From the NCBI GenBank assembly GCA_020650975.1, contig JAIPMN010037078.1, positions 1-35,653 on the forward strand: DNA of 35,653 bases. The letters run 5' to 3'. Positions 22,801-31,405 of the stretch are shown here, one piece after another. A model generated the notes under the pieces. It was given only the letters and a program-made list of their open reading frames with translations, did not search any database and was not told the DNA's origin. The DNA comes from Apostichopus californicus (lineage: Eukaryota; Echinodermata; Holothuroidea; Aspidochirotida; Stichopodidae). Positions within the stretch are counted from its first letter, which is position 1; every line of letters begins with the position of its first letter. The position numbers and the translations under genes were made by a program.

Positions 22801-23180
22801 TAATTATGACTTTTAAATTTAATGGTGAAATTTGGTCCTTTGTGGATTAAACCAAAACTTTGGCTTCAATGTTGATCCGCATTCGACTAGGACGTTGGGT
22901 TTGATGAAAGTTTGTAGGGCTTCAAGGAGACGTTTATTATTCTTCATTTAATCCATCAAGGCCATGAAGATCTATAAACATTGACACCTGTGAGGTCTAT
23001 TTTCCCATGGACTTTGTTGTTCATGAAACTAAAGAAGAGATGCCGCGATATTTGTTACTATTTTAATGTTTGTGAATGTCTTTTTGTTTTTGTGCAGTTT
23101 GTCCAGCTAACTGGAAACCTGGCAGTGACACGATTGTCCCTGATGTCAAGAAAAGCAAGTCCTATTTTGGGAAGCAGTAA
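10835..23180 (+). CDS. PRDX: Typical 2-Cys peroxiredoxin (PRDX1/2/4 class), 5' incomplete, five coding exons located
   Basis: Thiol peroxidase that reduces H2O2 and organic peroxides through a peroxidatic Cys, a resolving Cys on the partner subunit, and thioredoxin. The exons join as 10835-10871, 12482-12598, 16474-16596, 19025-19155 and 23098-23180, all in phase, giving about 163 residues and a stop. Visible hallmarks are the PxxxTxxC active-site motif (PLDFTFVC) with the peroxidatic Cys, the active-site Arg in VGRSVEE, the resolving Cys in VCPANW, and both GGLG and C-terminal YF motifs, which in eukaryotic Prx go with sensitivity to hyperoxidation. [12 protein letters not shown] favours the cytosolic PRDX1/2 type over mitochondrial PRDX3. 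Family members are about 195-200 residues, so about 35 N-terminal residues are missing. The subtype and any signal or transit peptide therefore cannot be settled. Confidence 0.95.
11630..11880. other. CpG-dense patch inside a peroxiredoxin intron
   Basis: About 250 bp with many CpG dinucleotides (for example CGGCGACGG, GCCGAGGCGCCCGGC, GCGACCGGCCGG) in a window that is otherwise AT-rich and CpG-poor. GAAGAACCG is directly repeated about 30 bp apart. Short frames on both strands (about 70 codons) resemble nothing I know. It could be an internal promoter, a recent transposon piece or foreign sequence; the data do not choose. Confidence 0.5.
12482..12598 (+). CDS. PRDX: Peroxiredoxin exon with the peroxidatic cysteine
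   Basis: Starts after TTTCTCTTTCAG; one base completes Phe, followed by 38 codons from [12 protein letters not shown] to DSEFSHLA, then TG of a Trp codon before donor GTAAGT. Holds the Thr and the peroxidatic Cys of PxxxTxxC. A second Cys in INCEV is common in PRDX1/2. A third, in AASCDSEF, stands where Val or Thr is usual and is unexpected. Confidence 0.97.
13321..13411. repeat. C-rich minisatellite
   Basis: Repeats of a CCCCACCTCT-type unit over about 90 bp, almost without G. Confidence 0.9.
13843..13875. repeat. Telomere-motif inverted repeat (14-bp perfect arms)
   Basis: GGTTAGGGTTAACC at 13843-13856 and its exact reverse complement GGTTAACCCTAACC at 13862-13875, with a 5-base spacer. 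Each arm contains one TTAGGG or CCCTAA metazoan telomere unit. Confidence 0.85.
14390..14465 (+). repeat. tRNA-like sequence (tRNA pseudogene or head of a tRNA-derived SINE)
   Basis: A-box TAGTTCAGTTGG at 14397-14408 fits the consensus. B-box GGTTCAAATCT at 14445-14455 differs only at its last base. The anticodon stem CTGGG/CCCAG is perfect, with a 7-base loop that would give anticodon TGT (Thr). The acceptor stem has two mismatches in seven and the T stem one mismatch, so it is not a clean functional tRNA. A TTTT run at 14483-14486 could end a Pol III transcript. No CCA is encoded. Confidence 0.65.
15621..15950. repeat. Tandem duplication, period 170 bp, two copies
   Basis: Copy 1 starts at 15621 and copy 2 at 15791, both with CTTGAAATTAGTCATTGGAA. 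They are nearly identical up to a variable poly-G stretch, then share GGGTGAGGGTAACC and ATTAACTCTCT. High identity points to a recent duplication. Confidence 0.92.
15990..16250 (+). repeat. SINE-like sequence with an ACAT-repeat tail
   Basis: A B-box-like AGTTCGAGTC near 16050 sits in a tRNA-like context. A body follows, and the block ends in an (ACAT)n tail at about 16219-16250, as many SINEs end in simple repeats. No clear A-box or target duplication was found. Confidence 0.4.
16474..16596 (+). CDS. PRDX: Peroxiredoxin exon with the GGLG motif
   Basis: Starts after TTCCCACCAG; the first G completes Trp, then 40 codons from [20 protein letters not shown] to LLEDEGVPL, then AG of an Arg codon. 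The donor is GTTAAC, weaker than the others. The GGLG insertion is one half of the sensitivity signature for over-oxidation; the other half (YF) is in the last exon. Confidence 0.97.
16597..19024 (+). other. Peroxiredoxin intron (2.4 kb)
   Basis: Bounded by GTTAAC and TTCTCAG. About a third is the minisatellite at 17668-18465. No exon is seen in the rest. Confidence 0.85.
17668..18465. repeat. Ten-copy minisatellite with two unit forms
   Basis: The core AGATTGTTCAG occurs ten times (near 17679, 17769, 17860, 17908, 18000, 18094, 18166, 18238, 18332 and 18401). Spacings are about 90-94, 69-72 and, once, 48 bp. Long units carry GTGGAGTCATT and TTAATTCTGCCC or TTAATGCTGCCC; short units lack most of this and read GTTTGACC. 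Both share ACACATTAATAGTACATTTT and GGATGAACTTAG. Confidence 0.93.
19025..19155 (+). CDS. PRDX: Peroxiredoxin exon with the conserved VGRSVEE arginine
   Basis: Starts after GTTCTCAG; the first G completes Arg, then 43 codons from [13 protein letters not shown] through [17 protein letters not shown] to FTDKNGE, then G of a Val codon before donor GTGAGA. The Arg in VGRS is the active-site Arg of the family. The next intron is 3.9 kb and contains the transposase relic on the opposite strand. Confidence 0.97.
19156..23097 (+). other. Last peroxiredoxin intron (3.9 kb), host of the transposase relic
   Basis: Bounded by GTGAGA and TTGTGCAG. The stretch from about 19490 to 22000 has more CpG than its surroundings, matching the inserted element. 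From 22000 to 23097 only plain AT-rich sequence is seen. Confidence 0.85.
19798..21605 (-). pseudogene. Transposase-like gene, broken: HTH-like region, D-D-E-like core, C-terminal C2H2 finger
   Basis: Read on the minus strand from the ATG at 21605 to the stop at 19798, about 600 codons in four pieces. Piece 1 (21605 to about 21445) is acidic and unstructured. Piece 2 (to about 21190) has [17 protein letters not shown], then basic ADKRRR and a helix-turn-helix-like stretch ending STVHRLIEP. Piece 3 (to about 20035) has [16 protein letters not shown] and [15 protein letters not shown], a possible D-D-E catalytic triad with 39-43 residues between the last two acids. Piece 4 has a finger CxxC-x13-H-x4-H. 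Breaks are frameshifts near 21440, 21190 and 20035 and a TAG at 21099-21101 within piece 3. I recall similar uncharacterised multi-copy proteins in cnidarians, fish and echinoderms but cannot verify this. Terminal repeats were not found. Confidence 0.72.
23098..23180 (+). CDS. PRDX: Peroxiredoxin last coding exon with the resolving cysteine and stop
   Basis: Starts after TTTTTGTGCAG; TT completes Val, followed by [26 protein letters not shown] and TAA (23178-23180). The Cys of VCPANW is the resolving Cys. The YF dipeptide lies in the C-terminal helix that covers the active site in hyperoxidation-sensitive Prx. The Lys/Gln end resembles PRDX1/2. Confidence 0.97.
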
Positions 23181-24230
23181 CATTTCATCTGCTGGCAGAA
23201 CTTTTGAAAAATTGTACAGACCAGATCGTTGACTGGAATTAGCCGAAGAAATTCTTTCTTTTTTTTTCTTTTCTTCATTAACAACGGACAGATGTATAGT
23301 AAACAGGTTACTTTTAGGCTATTATTGTGTGTTAGGATATTAATTCTTCCCCATGTTATTTCAATGTGGGCAAATAGTGATGTAAAGTCCAATTACATAT
23401 TTTGCCAGTGGCCAAATATATTTCTTGATATGTTTGGAACCAGAATCCAAATGCACTGTAGCAGATGATCAGGACATAGTTAAATGTGACTGTATAAGAT
23501 TCACTGGATGACCAGGCGTTATGCGGTTCTCCACCACCACCTAACACACCCCTTGGCCACAACCTCCTTCAGTTAAAAACTAGTGAAAATATATACCTAT
23601 AAACCTATACACAAAACCAGTAAAAGCAAACCTATGCATTTTGTGTAGACATTTTGTATAGAAATTGTGTATTGAGTTTTTTATGTGATCAATGCAAACA
23701 TAATGTGTTCTTTGCCATCAAGTTTAATTAGCACTCTCAAAATTTGATGCTGTTGAAAGGAGCTGCTTTTAGATCTTGCAGTGGGCCGCTGTATATTGTT
23801 ATCCTGAGTTTATCTGACAGGAGGTGCATGGTATTCACTATTGCTTTAGTAACAATTCTGTCACACCTAGATTATTAATTGCTCAACTGAGGCTCAAACT
23901 TAATCGATAGCAACTTGCCATCAGAGGAACCTTCCACTTGCCAATGCCCTTAACAGTCATCCATCACCAATGACAACAACTGCAGGTACCCCTCAAATCA
24001 AGTTACCATAGTTGCCATGGTAATTGTCTCACCAATCATTTAACTGAATTTCTCCAATTAAATCATGGCTCAAAAACTTACTCATGCATGATCACATGAA
24101 TCAGTCATTTTTGATCACATGATCACATGAATCAATCATTTTTGTGTTCTCACTTTTGAATTAAAAAAATTGAGACATGGAGTCCTATTGAAACCTGTCA
24201 AATTGCCATGGCGACCTGCCTTTCAATAAA
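23181..24230 (+). other. Likely peroxiredoxin 3' UTR, with a candidate poly(A) signal
   Basis: Noncoding, T-rich sequence follows the stop. AATAAA at 24225-24230 is the first canonical poly(A) signal I found downstream on this strand, about 1.05 kb after the stop. The 3' end is an inference; a variant signal nearer the stop is possible. Confidence 0.35.
24089..24143. repeat. Short direct repeat TGATCACATGAATCA...
   Basis: A 24-base unit at 24089-24112 (TGATCACATGAATCAGTCAT then TTTT) recurs at 24120-24143 with one change; a partial TGATCACA lies between. Confidence 0.85.
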
Positions 24231-27000
24231 GATTCAAGGCAATTTTCTAGCATGCTCTAAACACAGTTGCAGTGATCCCTGCTTTATTCTCATCCAGTAG
24301 TTTGAGTTTTCACCCAGCCCCCTCATTAATGTTAAACACATACTGTTTAGTACTCCAGTTTTATTTATTCTTCATTACTGACAGTTTTAGTACAGTTTAT
24401 GCATTCTACCTTTACAGTCTGCTACCAAAGACTCTCAAAAGTACTTTTTGAATTTATTTGACCATTCTTTTTATAAACTGATGGCCAAGAAAACAAGTCA
24501 TTGAATCTCTTTCTATTGAATTGAAAAAACAATTTCGATTTGTGGTAAGAATTTTTTTATTTTTTATTCCTCCTCATTTCTTCTCTTTATGCCATGCTTG
24601 TGCGACAAAAGACTTAAAGTGTTATAATCTCTTTCCTGAAACAATAATAATGAAAACAGGCTGAAAATGAACTTTCATGCAAATTGGACTAGTAAGTTTT
24701 TAAATGGAGCCTGTATACTATATTTTCTAAAGAGTTTCTCTTTCATTGACAGTTAGGATGTTTAAGTTTATGACTGTAGTTTGTATCTTGCGGATTTGAA
24801 CGTATCCAGCTAGCTGGACGTACTTATTTCGAGGGTAATAATAATGATGTTGTTTACATTGTCCAAAGTGAGTTCCTGATGAATCTTAATCTAGACTCAT
24901 GTTTCTCTACCTGGATTCCATAGACCGCAAGTTCATGAATAGTTTATTTTTGGGGTGGGGGGGGGGTAGAAGGGAGAAGATCCTTGAGGGCAAAGGTGTC
25001 TGCAAGACTCAAACAGGTCTGTCAAAAGTTTATTGGTCTGTCAACATTTTACTGACTTTATTCTGCAAAGACAGAACTAGTCATAGAATGTCATCTTGGT
25101 AAAGAAAACCAAACTTTTTCAGACCTCACCCCCACCGACAATGGTGGTTGAGCTGAGGTCATTGGGAATACTCCATATGTCTGAGGGGGGGGGGGAGGGG
25201 TGGGGCATAGATGAAAGAATTGAGAATGCAGCATGTAGACCAGTCTTTTGTGTTTCATCATATGTACTTCAGACACGTTGGAAACTGTGTTTTACCTTTA
25301 AGACTTTTGGAAAAATTGGCTGTTAATGGTTGCCGCCTTCAATACAATATCAGGAATTGATATTTCATTTTGCCACAAATGGTTCAAACTGTGTCGTAGA
25401 TAATATGTTATTAAGACCTGCTGGCGTTGTGCGTTTCAGAATACATTTTGAGCAGTTTGTGAGATGATTTCATCCATATGTTAGTCAGCCATAAATAAAT
25501 GAGTTCAAAGTTAGCATTATGCACACCCTCGACCTTGGGCTGCTCGAAGCAGAAGTGGCCAGGATAGAGTGAATGTGATGTTGCAATTCCACAAATTTAA
25601 CAAAAACATGACCGTAGAGCAAAAAATGGCTTTCCTGGTTGTTAGAAGTATTTCTGTCAGTGTGAAGTAGATCAACTTTATTTTGACATCACAAATAATT
25701 AAAAACTTTCTTTTACTTTTCCTTTTGGTGCTTGCAGCTATGTATCGGTCTCCTTTTAAAATATTTTTGCTTGCCGTTTTCTCAGTGTCTCATCCACCCA
25801 AAGTTTTCTGTCCAAAAGTTTCTAGTGTGCACCTTTTTTTGGTTTGTTGCTTTTTCTTGATGTTCTTAACCATATTTTACTGCTTGGTAGCAGTCTCTAA
25901 ATTTTGTTGTAGAATTTTGTTACTTTTTGTTTACTAATATTTGGTACGTTGTTAAATCCTGAAGCAGTTGAAATTTGTGAAGAGTCTTTTTATTCAATGT
26001 GTGTGGTTTTGTTTATGTTCTTTTATTATATTAGACAGCAGCTTTTGCCTTTATTCGTTGTATCGATTCACCTGACATTCAAAACGAGGTTTTCAAATCC
26101 ATTATCAGTAATATGTCATTTTTTTTTTTTGTTATTATGTTTGTTTACTTTCCATGTTTCTTTGGCATCTGAATATCACAGAATTTCAAATTTGGACACA
26201 GATATGGAGTTCTATTTTATTTATTAGCTATTTTAATCAAAACTTCACTGGCTGCTACTTGTAGTTTCACATTCCATACAAGATGAGACTGGACCAAGAT
26301 AATATTGAGTGCAAAGACATTAACTTTTACTTTGCTTTGGCGTACTAATTTCCAAGCCTGAAACAACTGCTACTGTGTAGGAAAAAAGAAACAAAAAATG
26401 AGACAACTTTGTTTATAAGTCATTAAAAATGCTACTTTAATTAATTGCTACTTTAATTAAATGTTACATAAAGTGCTTTTTTTAATTTCTCTGTTGTCTA
26501 CTTCTTGAAAGACATTTGTCACATGATATAGCCTAGTACATGAAATTTCAGGTTTATGGAGAAACTTTAAAAAATAATCATTCTTATCCTTCCCCCTCCC
26601 CCCTTTCCCCAACCCCCCACATAGGCAAGAATCCATCTCAAGATGTATGAAAGGGGTAGGAGACTGGCCAAGAAGATTACTGGCCCTGCAGGTGACTCCT
26701 TAGGTTGGTCGTGACAGATGCAGGTTTCATCCAAAACGCCAGTCCGCTGTTTGTGTATACGCCCCCCCCCTCCCTGCCCTCCCCCACCCCAAGTCTGCAA
26801 CTGGGTGGAGAGCCACTTTGTCAGTGAGCACTTTCAACTTTGCATATGCAGTCCGTTTCTGTTGTTTGAAAAACCCCAACCTTAGCAAGCAAGGTGCTTA
26901 GTTTATATTTCACTGCATGTAGTCACTATTTTCTTTCAATACCCATATAAATTTACTTAAAGGTGCTCTATATGTATTTCACTCTATTCACATGTCTACA

Positions 27001-27018
27001 ATAATAATAATAATAATG
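27001..27018. repeat. (ATA)n microsatellite
   Basis: Six consecutive ATA units. Confidence 0.9.
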
Positions 27019-28215
27019 TCGTCATCTCTTGACGACGTCTATCTATGAATAATGATACAGATACGTAAAACCATTAAAAAAAAAAAGTCCACACCCACAA
27101 CCTCACGCGTCATAGTAATTCTTCTAGATTTTATGGGAGTAGCTTGCTTCATATTTTGCTCTGCTTTGCAGCATTTTGTTCCAGGGCTTGGAACGGGTGT
27201 GCTGCTGGATACAAGGGTGGAACACTTTGATGAGGATGAGGTGCTGCTGGCGCTTATATTATCATAGTTCTTGTTTCCATACACCTGGATCACTAAGCCA
27301 ATAGCAATGTTATGCCCCATTCGGCCCAGTCCACCCTTGTTGTTGCTAATGCTCAAATAAAATCCCAAATTAGACGAGAACAATATGGTAAAGAAAAAAT
27401 ATTTTGACAGCAACGCTGAATGTTTTGAAACATAGGTTTTGCTTGGTGACGATTGCTGTGAGTGGAATTCAACTTCCACAACTTCCTAAACAACTGTTTT
27501 TAAGTAGCATAACAATGCAAATGAAATAACAACAGCAACTTCAGGTAATAAATAAGTTTTTATTCTACATTGTATCTGACTTTTAGTCAAAAATGATCTT
27601 TAGTGATAAAATATGTCGATAAATTTAATTCAACATTAGAATCGTTTTTCAAAACTGGTCAGAAGCATTTGTCATCAGTGCGACAATTTCATCAAGGTTT
27701 TGCAACTATAGGAAATCACTGACAATGAGGCCTTGGTTTTAATATCCATTTTTTTTCATGGAAAACACAAATCACTTCTTCCCAATTAGAAATAACAGCA
27801 ACAATATTCAAAGTATTGTGCAACTCAGGCAGACTTTGCAAGCAACATTTTGTTGGCAAAAATTGTTCCACCATGAAGTTCGTACAGTACACTTCTTACT
27901 CATTAAATCTGTACAGATACAAGGACAACACAACTTGTGGCAACTCTTTAAGTATATCAAGATAATGATTCGCTATTCTTTATACCCCATTGTCCATGGC
28001 CCTACACATTTAGCCCCTGATTTACCCCTCCTCATCCCACCCAACAGCCATACATGGATGAAGCAATAGGCATGGTGCATATGTGGGACAACAGAAAAAT
28101 AGAGTGATGGGGCTATGGACCTAAAAAGGGCCTAACAATAAAGATTTTGAACCATTACAACACGTTTCCTTTCTCTCTCCTTTCTCTTGGAGAAATTTAG
28201 AAATATTATAAAATA

Positions 28216-28884
28216 TTTGCTTTTTATATAGCGATTTATACCAGCGATAGGTCTCAAAGCGCTTTACAGACGTTATATTATCCCTGGTCAATGATAACCT
28301 GTCCCAGAGACAATCCGTCCAGTCGGCAGCAGTTATATACTGCGCCCAATGACAAGTTACCTCACAGGTACCCATTTAACCCCTGGGTGGAGAGAGGCAA
28401 GTGAGATAAAGCATCTTGCCCAAGGGCACAACGTAATGAACTAGGCAGGAATCAAACAAGCAATCCTTGGATCACCAGTTGGACCAAGGGCGTAGGAACC
28501 GGGGGGGCTGCAGGGGCGCCAGCCCCCCCAGTGAAAAATATGGTGGGGCGGAAGTATCATTCCGCCCCCGACTCCGCAAGTCAGAAAACCCCTTTTTCAT
28601 TTCCAAATGAGAAAAATATCTCATTTGGAGCACCAAATTGCATCTAAGGCCAGGTGAAAATGCAAAATTATTTACAAAATGGAGTGGCCGGGTGTTGAAG
28701 TGTGCTATATTGCACCAAATTGCATCTGAGGCAACCTGGAAATGCAAAAAAATTCCAAAGGTGAGGGGGACACCCCCTTAGACCCCTCCCCCAGGCCGGC
28801 CATCAGTCTTCAGCCCCCCCACTCAAAAGTACCTTCCTACGCCACTGAGTTGGACGCCTTAGCCAATTGGCCACCACGCTCTCT
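28216..28884. repeat. Old dispersed repeat, split by an inserted hAT-like MITE
   Basis: Contains TATATAGCG, AAGCGCTTTACAGACG, CATCTTGCCCAAGGGCACAA and GAATCAAAC. After removal of the insertion at 28485-28847 it continues into ACGCCTTAGCCAATTGGCCA and CCACGCTC. This word order is familiar from dispersed repeats of many marine animals; I cannot name the family with confidence. Confidence 0.6.
28485..28847. mobile_element. hAT-like MITE, 363 bp, with perfect 8-bp target duplication
   Basis: 5' end CAAGGGCGTAGGAACC; 3' end read inverted CAGTGGCGTAGGAAGG. AGTTGGAC is present on both sides (28477-28484 and 28848-28855). An 8-bp duplication with CA...TG ends is typical of hAT. The interior contains long poly-G/C arms, and the segment GCACCAAATTGCATCT near 28630 recurs near 28712. 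There is no transposase. Confidence 0.82.
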
Positions 28885-29014
28885 AAATTATATTATACAA
28901 CAGCAGTCTGTGTTTTTGTGATAAAATTATGCAGTGCATAGTTAAAACATGACAATTAAATGCAGTTGAAATTATCTCATATTCTTGTAATCTTTGGGAA
29001 TGGGATAAGGATGT

Positions 29015-29049
29015 GGGGGGGGGGGGGGCAGTTTTGGGGGGGGGGGGGG
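29015..29049. repeat. Duplicated G14-CAGTTTT unit
   Basis: G14 at 29015-29028 followed by CAGTTTT, then G14 at 29036-29049 followed by CAGTTTT again. Confidence 0.93.
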
Positions 29050-29665
29050 CAGTTTTCTCTATAGTGCCAATGGCCTGTGATGATGGTAATCAGGCCATTT
29101 CATTTCCCCTTAACCCTCCCCTATATTCTCCAAAACTACTATAGTCTGTAAAGGTTGCGGCATTGTTACAGTATGTCAATACAATGGAAGTTTGAGGTAA
29201 AATCTAGTTTGCAAGTTACTTTGTATGCACCAAACTTTCATCTGCTGTACATGGCAGCATTCTTAGGTGCTAACATTAAAGCAAGACTGCGGATTTGATT
29301 CCCAAATTTCAATGGGATTTACTATTCCGATCAACATTCTAGTACAATTTAGACATTACTCCTCCTCCTTTTCCCATCAACAGATGAAAATGTTTACAGA
29401 GACATTTGTCAATTATTTAAAGTAAAGCCTAACGAATCAGTTCATTATTTGGACGTACAATTAACACATGTTGTCTTTTCCTCACCAGAAAGACATTTCC
29501 TTTTGCGCAAATTCGGTTTAAAGTAAAGTTTCCTCTACACTGTATGGTAACATGCCACATTCGTCAACTTAAATGTTGGATTCTGACAGAAGAAATTACT
29601 ATTTGATACAGTAAACAATTGTATGTTTTGTAACTTTTAGTCAAACCTGATTCCTGCATTTTAAC

Positions 29666-31405
29666 TTAATGACTGGCGGTGGAATTCATTTCCAAAAGAT
29701 CACTTTGTATTTCATCTTGCGTCTGCTTCAAGTCCCTCTTGATCTGCTCTCTCAGTTCTCTTAGTTCCGTTGAGGGTTCCCCAATTCTTGGTGCATCGTC
29801 TGTTCCTGCGGCAAAGTCCTGCTCTTTGTTCCCCTCTTCAGAATCGGAAAACAATTCCCTGGAATCGCGAGGCGTTGACAGTGGTGTGGTGGTCGGTGCT
29901 GAAGGTTCCAACAAATCCTCCCTGAATGTCACTGTTCTCTTTCCATCTCCTCTGGGAGGACTGTTGCTTCTCTCCGCTCTCTTGGACAAGATGCCGTCTT
30001 CCGAGAGCAGCCCATCTTCCCTGTTGATGATAACGTCCTCAATGACTGGAGGCTGTAAAGCCTCTGCATTCACGTCACTTGACCCTGCCATTTCTAGGTT
30101 TCCCTGGTTACTGTCCTCTAACTGCAAATCACCTTCCTCTTCAAGAGTTGGAGGTGTCCCAACTAAATCGTCAAATTCTGACAAGTCGTCCTTTTCTGAA
30201 TATTGATCAAATTCGTCATCGTCCAGAGACGACCGACGTGTGACGGACGCTTGAGAAGATCTCATCATGTTCAGTTCCGATTGGATGTCAGAGGCTCCAC
30301 CGGGACTAATTCTGGCGGTCGGAATACTTATGAATAGTGAATGATCCTCGTGAGGCAGTGATATGCCAGAGAGGGCAGCAGACATCACTCTCTTAGCATC
30401 TTCTGTACAGCTACAGTCTTCACCTTCGTGGGTGTGTGTGTTTTCATCGACCCCTCTGAGCACATTCAAACTCGACACTGAACCTTTCATGCTTCCAGGT
30501 GAGGAGGACCGGTCTCCGCCGTCTCCTTCATCCAACATGGCGGAGGAGGGCGTCTCGTGACCGAGAGGATGGTACGGGGATGGTATTTGATGAGAGATTT
30601 TGATGTACTCCTGTTCTCCTTCTCTTGGCACCGTGTTGATACTTGGCACACCGGTGCGATAAAACTGTCCCGGTTTCACCCTGGGACTCTGAGCGCTTCG
30701 AGGTGTTGCCGGCTGATCAAAGTTGTACCTCCCACCGGTGCTGGAATGCACCCTACGAGAGCGACCCGAGAATGGGTACCTGTCTGTCCTCCTGGTCATC
30801 TCGGACTTTGGTCTCATACCAGGATTGCTGGTAGATGCATTGGTGTCAGCTTGCCTTCTAACCGCCACAGCAGGTGCACTCCTCTGATGTCTCACCAGGG
30901 TTCGAGAATTGCTCTTGGGCAGAGCAGTTGGAACCCTCTCCTTTGAGAGGATCTGGCTGTCTCTAGACATCAGAAATGGGCTAGGCGGTTTTTCAACTGT
31001 CATGTCAGAGGTGGCGTCGCTCCCTTTTCCCAAACTAGAGAGGGACAAGCTCTTCTCTCTGTTCATCCCATCTTCGACCCTGGGAGACAGCCTCTGCATC
31101 AGGTTGGGATGACCAGACTCATCGACTGCAGGACCATCGTCCCCTGGCACAGATTCCAGCTTTCGCTTGAGCAGTTCTTGGTAGTCTGCCATCGTCATGG
31201 CATCATTGTCTTCTTCTTGGTCTCTGGTCAAATCATCGACGGTGATCATAGTGATTCTTTGGCCCAAACTCTCCGTCCCATCGACGTTACGTTTGGGCCT
31301 AGAGCGGTGACGGATGCAATATTTATCCAGCTTGATCTGTATCTTTGGTTTCGCATTTCCGTGGATCAATTTGTTGTACACCACGGGATGCCGTTCACAG
31401 AGGTC
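29666..31405 (-). CDS. Last coding exon of the unrecognised gene (1740 bp)
   Basis: Acceptor CTTACGATAG, then DLCERHPVVYNKLIHG in phase 0; 579 codons and a stop. The large, continuously open frame, with homopolymer-free codon use and a phase match to the 58-codon exon, supports it. The first about 40 residues look conserved; the rest is disordered. Confidence 0.88.
   Translation of the reverse strand, partial: DLCERHPVVYNKLIHGNAKPKIQIKLDKYCIRHRSRPKRNVDGTESLGQRITMITVDDLTRDQEEDNDAMTMADYQELLKRKLESVPGDDGPAVDESGHPNLMQRLSPRVEDGMNREKSLSLSSLGKGSDATSDMTVEKPPSPFLMSRDSQILSKERVPTALPKSNSRTLVRHQRSAPAVAVRRQADTNASTSNPGMRPKSEMTRRTDRYPFSGRSRRVHSSTGGRYNFDQPATPRSAQSPRVKPGQFYRTGVPSINTVPREGEQEYIKISHQIPSPYHPLGHETPSSAMLDEGDGGDRSSSPGSMKGSVSSLNVLRGVDENTHTHEGEDCSCTEDAKRVMSAALSGISLPHEDHSLFISIPTARISPGGASDIQSELNMMRSSQASVTRRSSLDDDEFDQYSEKDDLSEFDDLVGTPPTLEEEGDLQLEDSNQGNLEMAGSSDVNAEALQPPVIEDVIINREDGLLSEDGILSKRAERSNSPPRGDGKRTVTFREDLLEPSAPTTTPLSTPRDSRELFSDSEEGNKEQDFAAGTDDAPRIGEPSTELRELREQIKRDLKQTQDEIQSDLLEMNSTASH

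Larger units (their letters stand above)
23181..29665. other. Region between two convergent genes
   Basis: Both flanking genes end here. T-rich open frames at 25683-26227 are compositional (runs of Phe and Leu) and are not called. Contents are the listed repeats and the nested element at 28216-28884. No promoter or RNA gene is recognised. Confidence 0.7.

Noticed and set aside
25683..26227. Two adjacent Phe/Leu-rich open frames that look like membrane proteins
   Set aside because: T-rich DNA gives such frames by chance; no conserved motif, splice context or start evidence.
27039..27479. 146-codon minus-strand frame with a Ser-rich middle
   Set aside because: No recognisable motif, no splice links to a neighbour, and it includes a poly-A-derived Phe run.
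28472..28747. 91-codon minus-strand frame
   Set aside because: Lies mostly inside the hAT-like MITE and is produced by its G/C-rich ends.
29679..30206. 175-codon open frame on the plus strand
   Set aside because: Antisense shadow of the large minus-strand exon; Ser-rich composition mirrors the sense codons.
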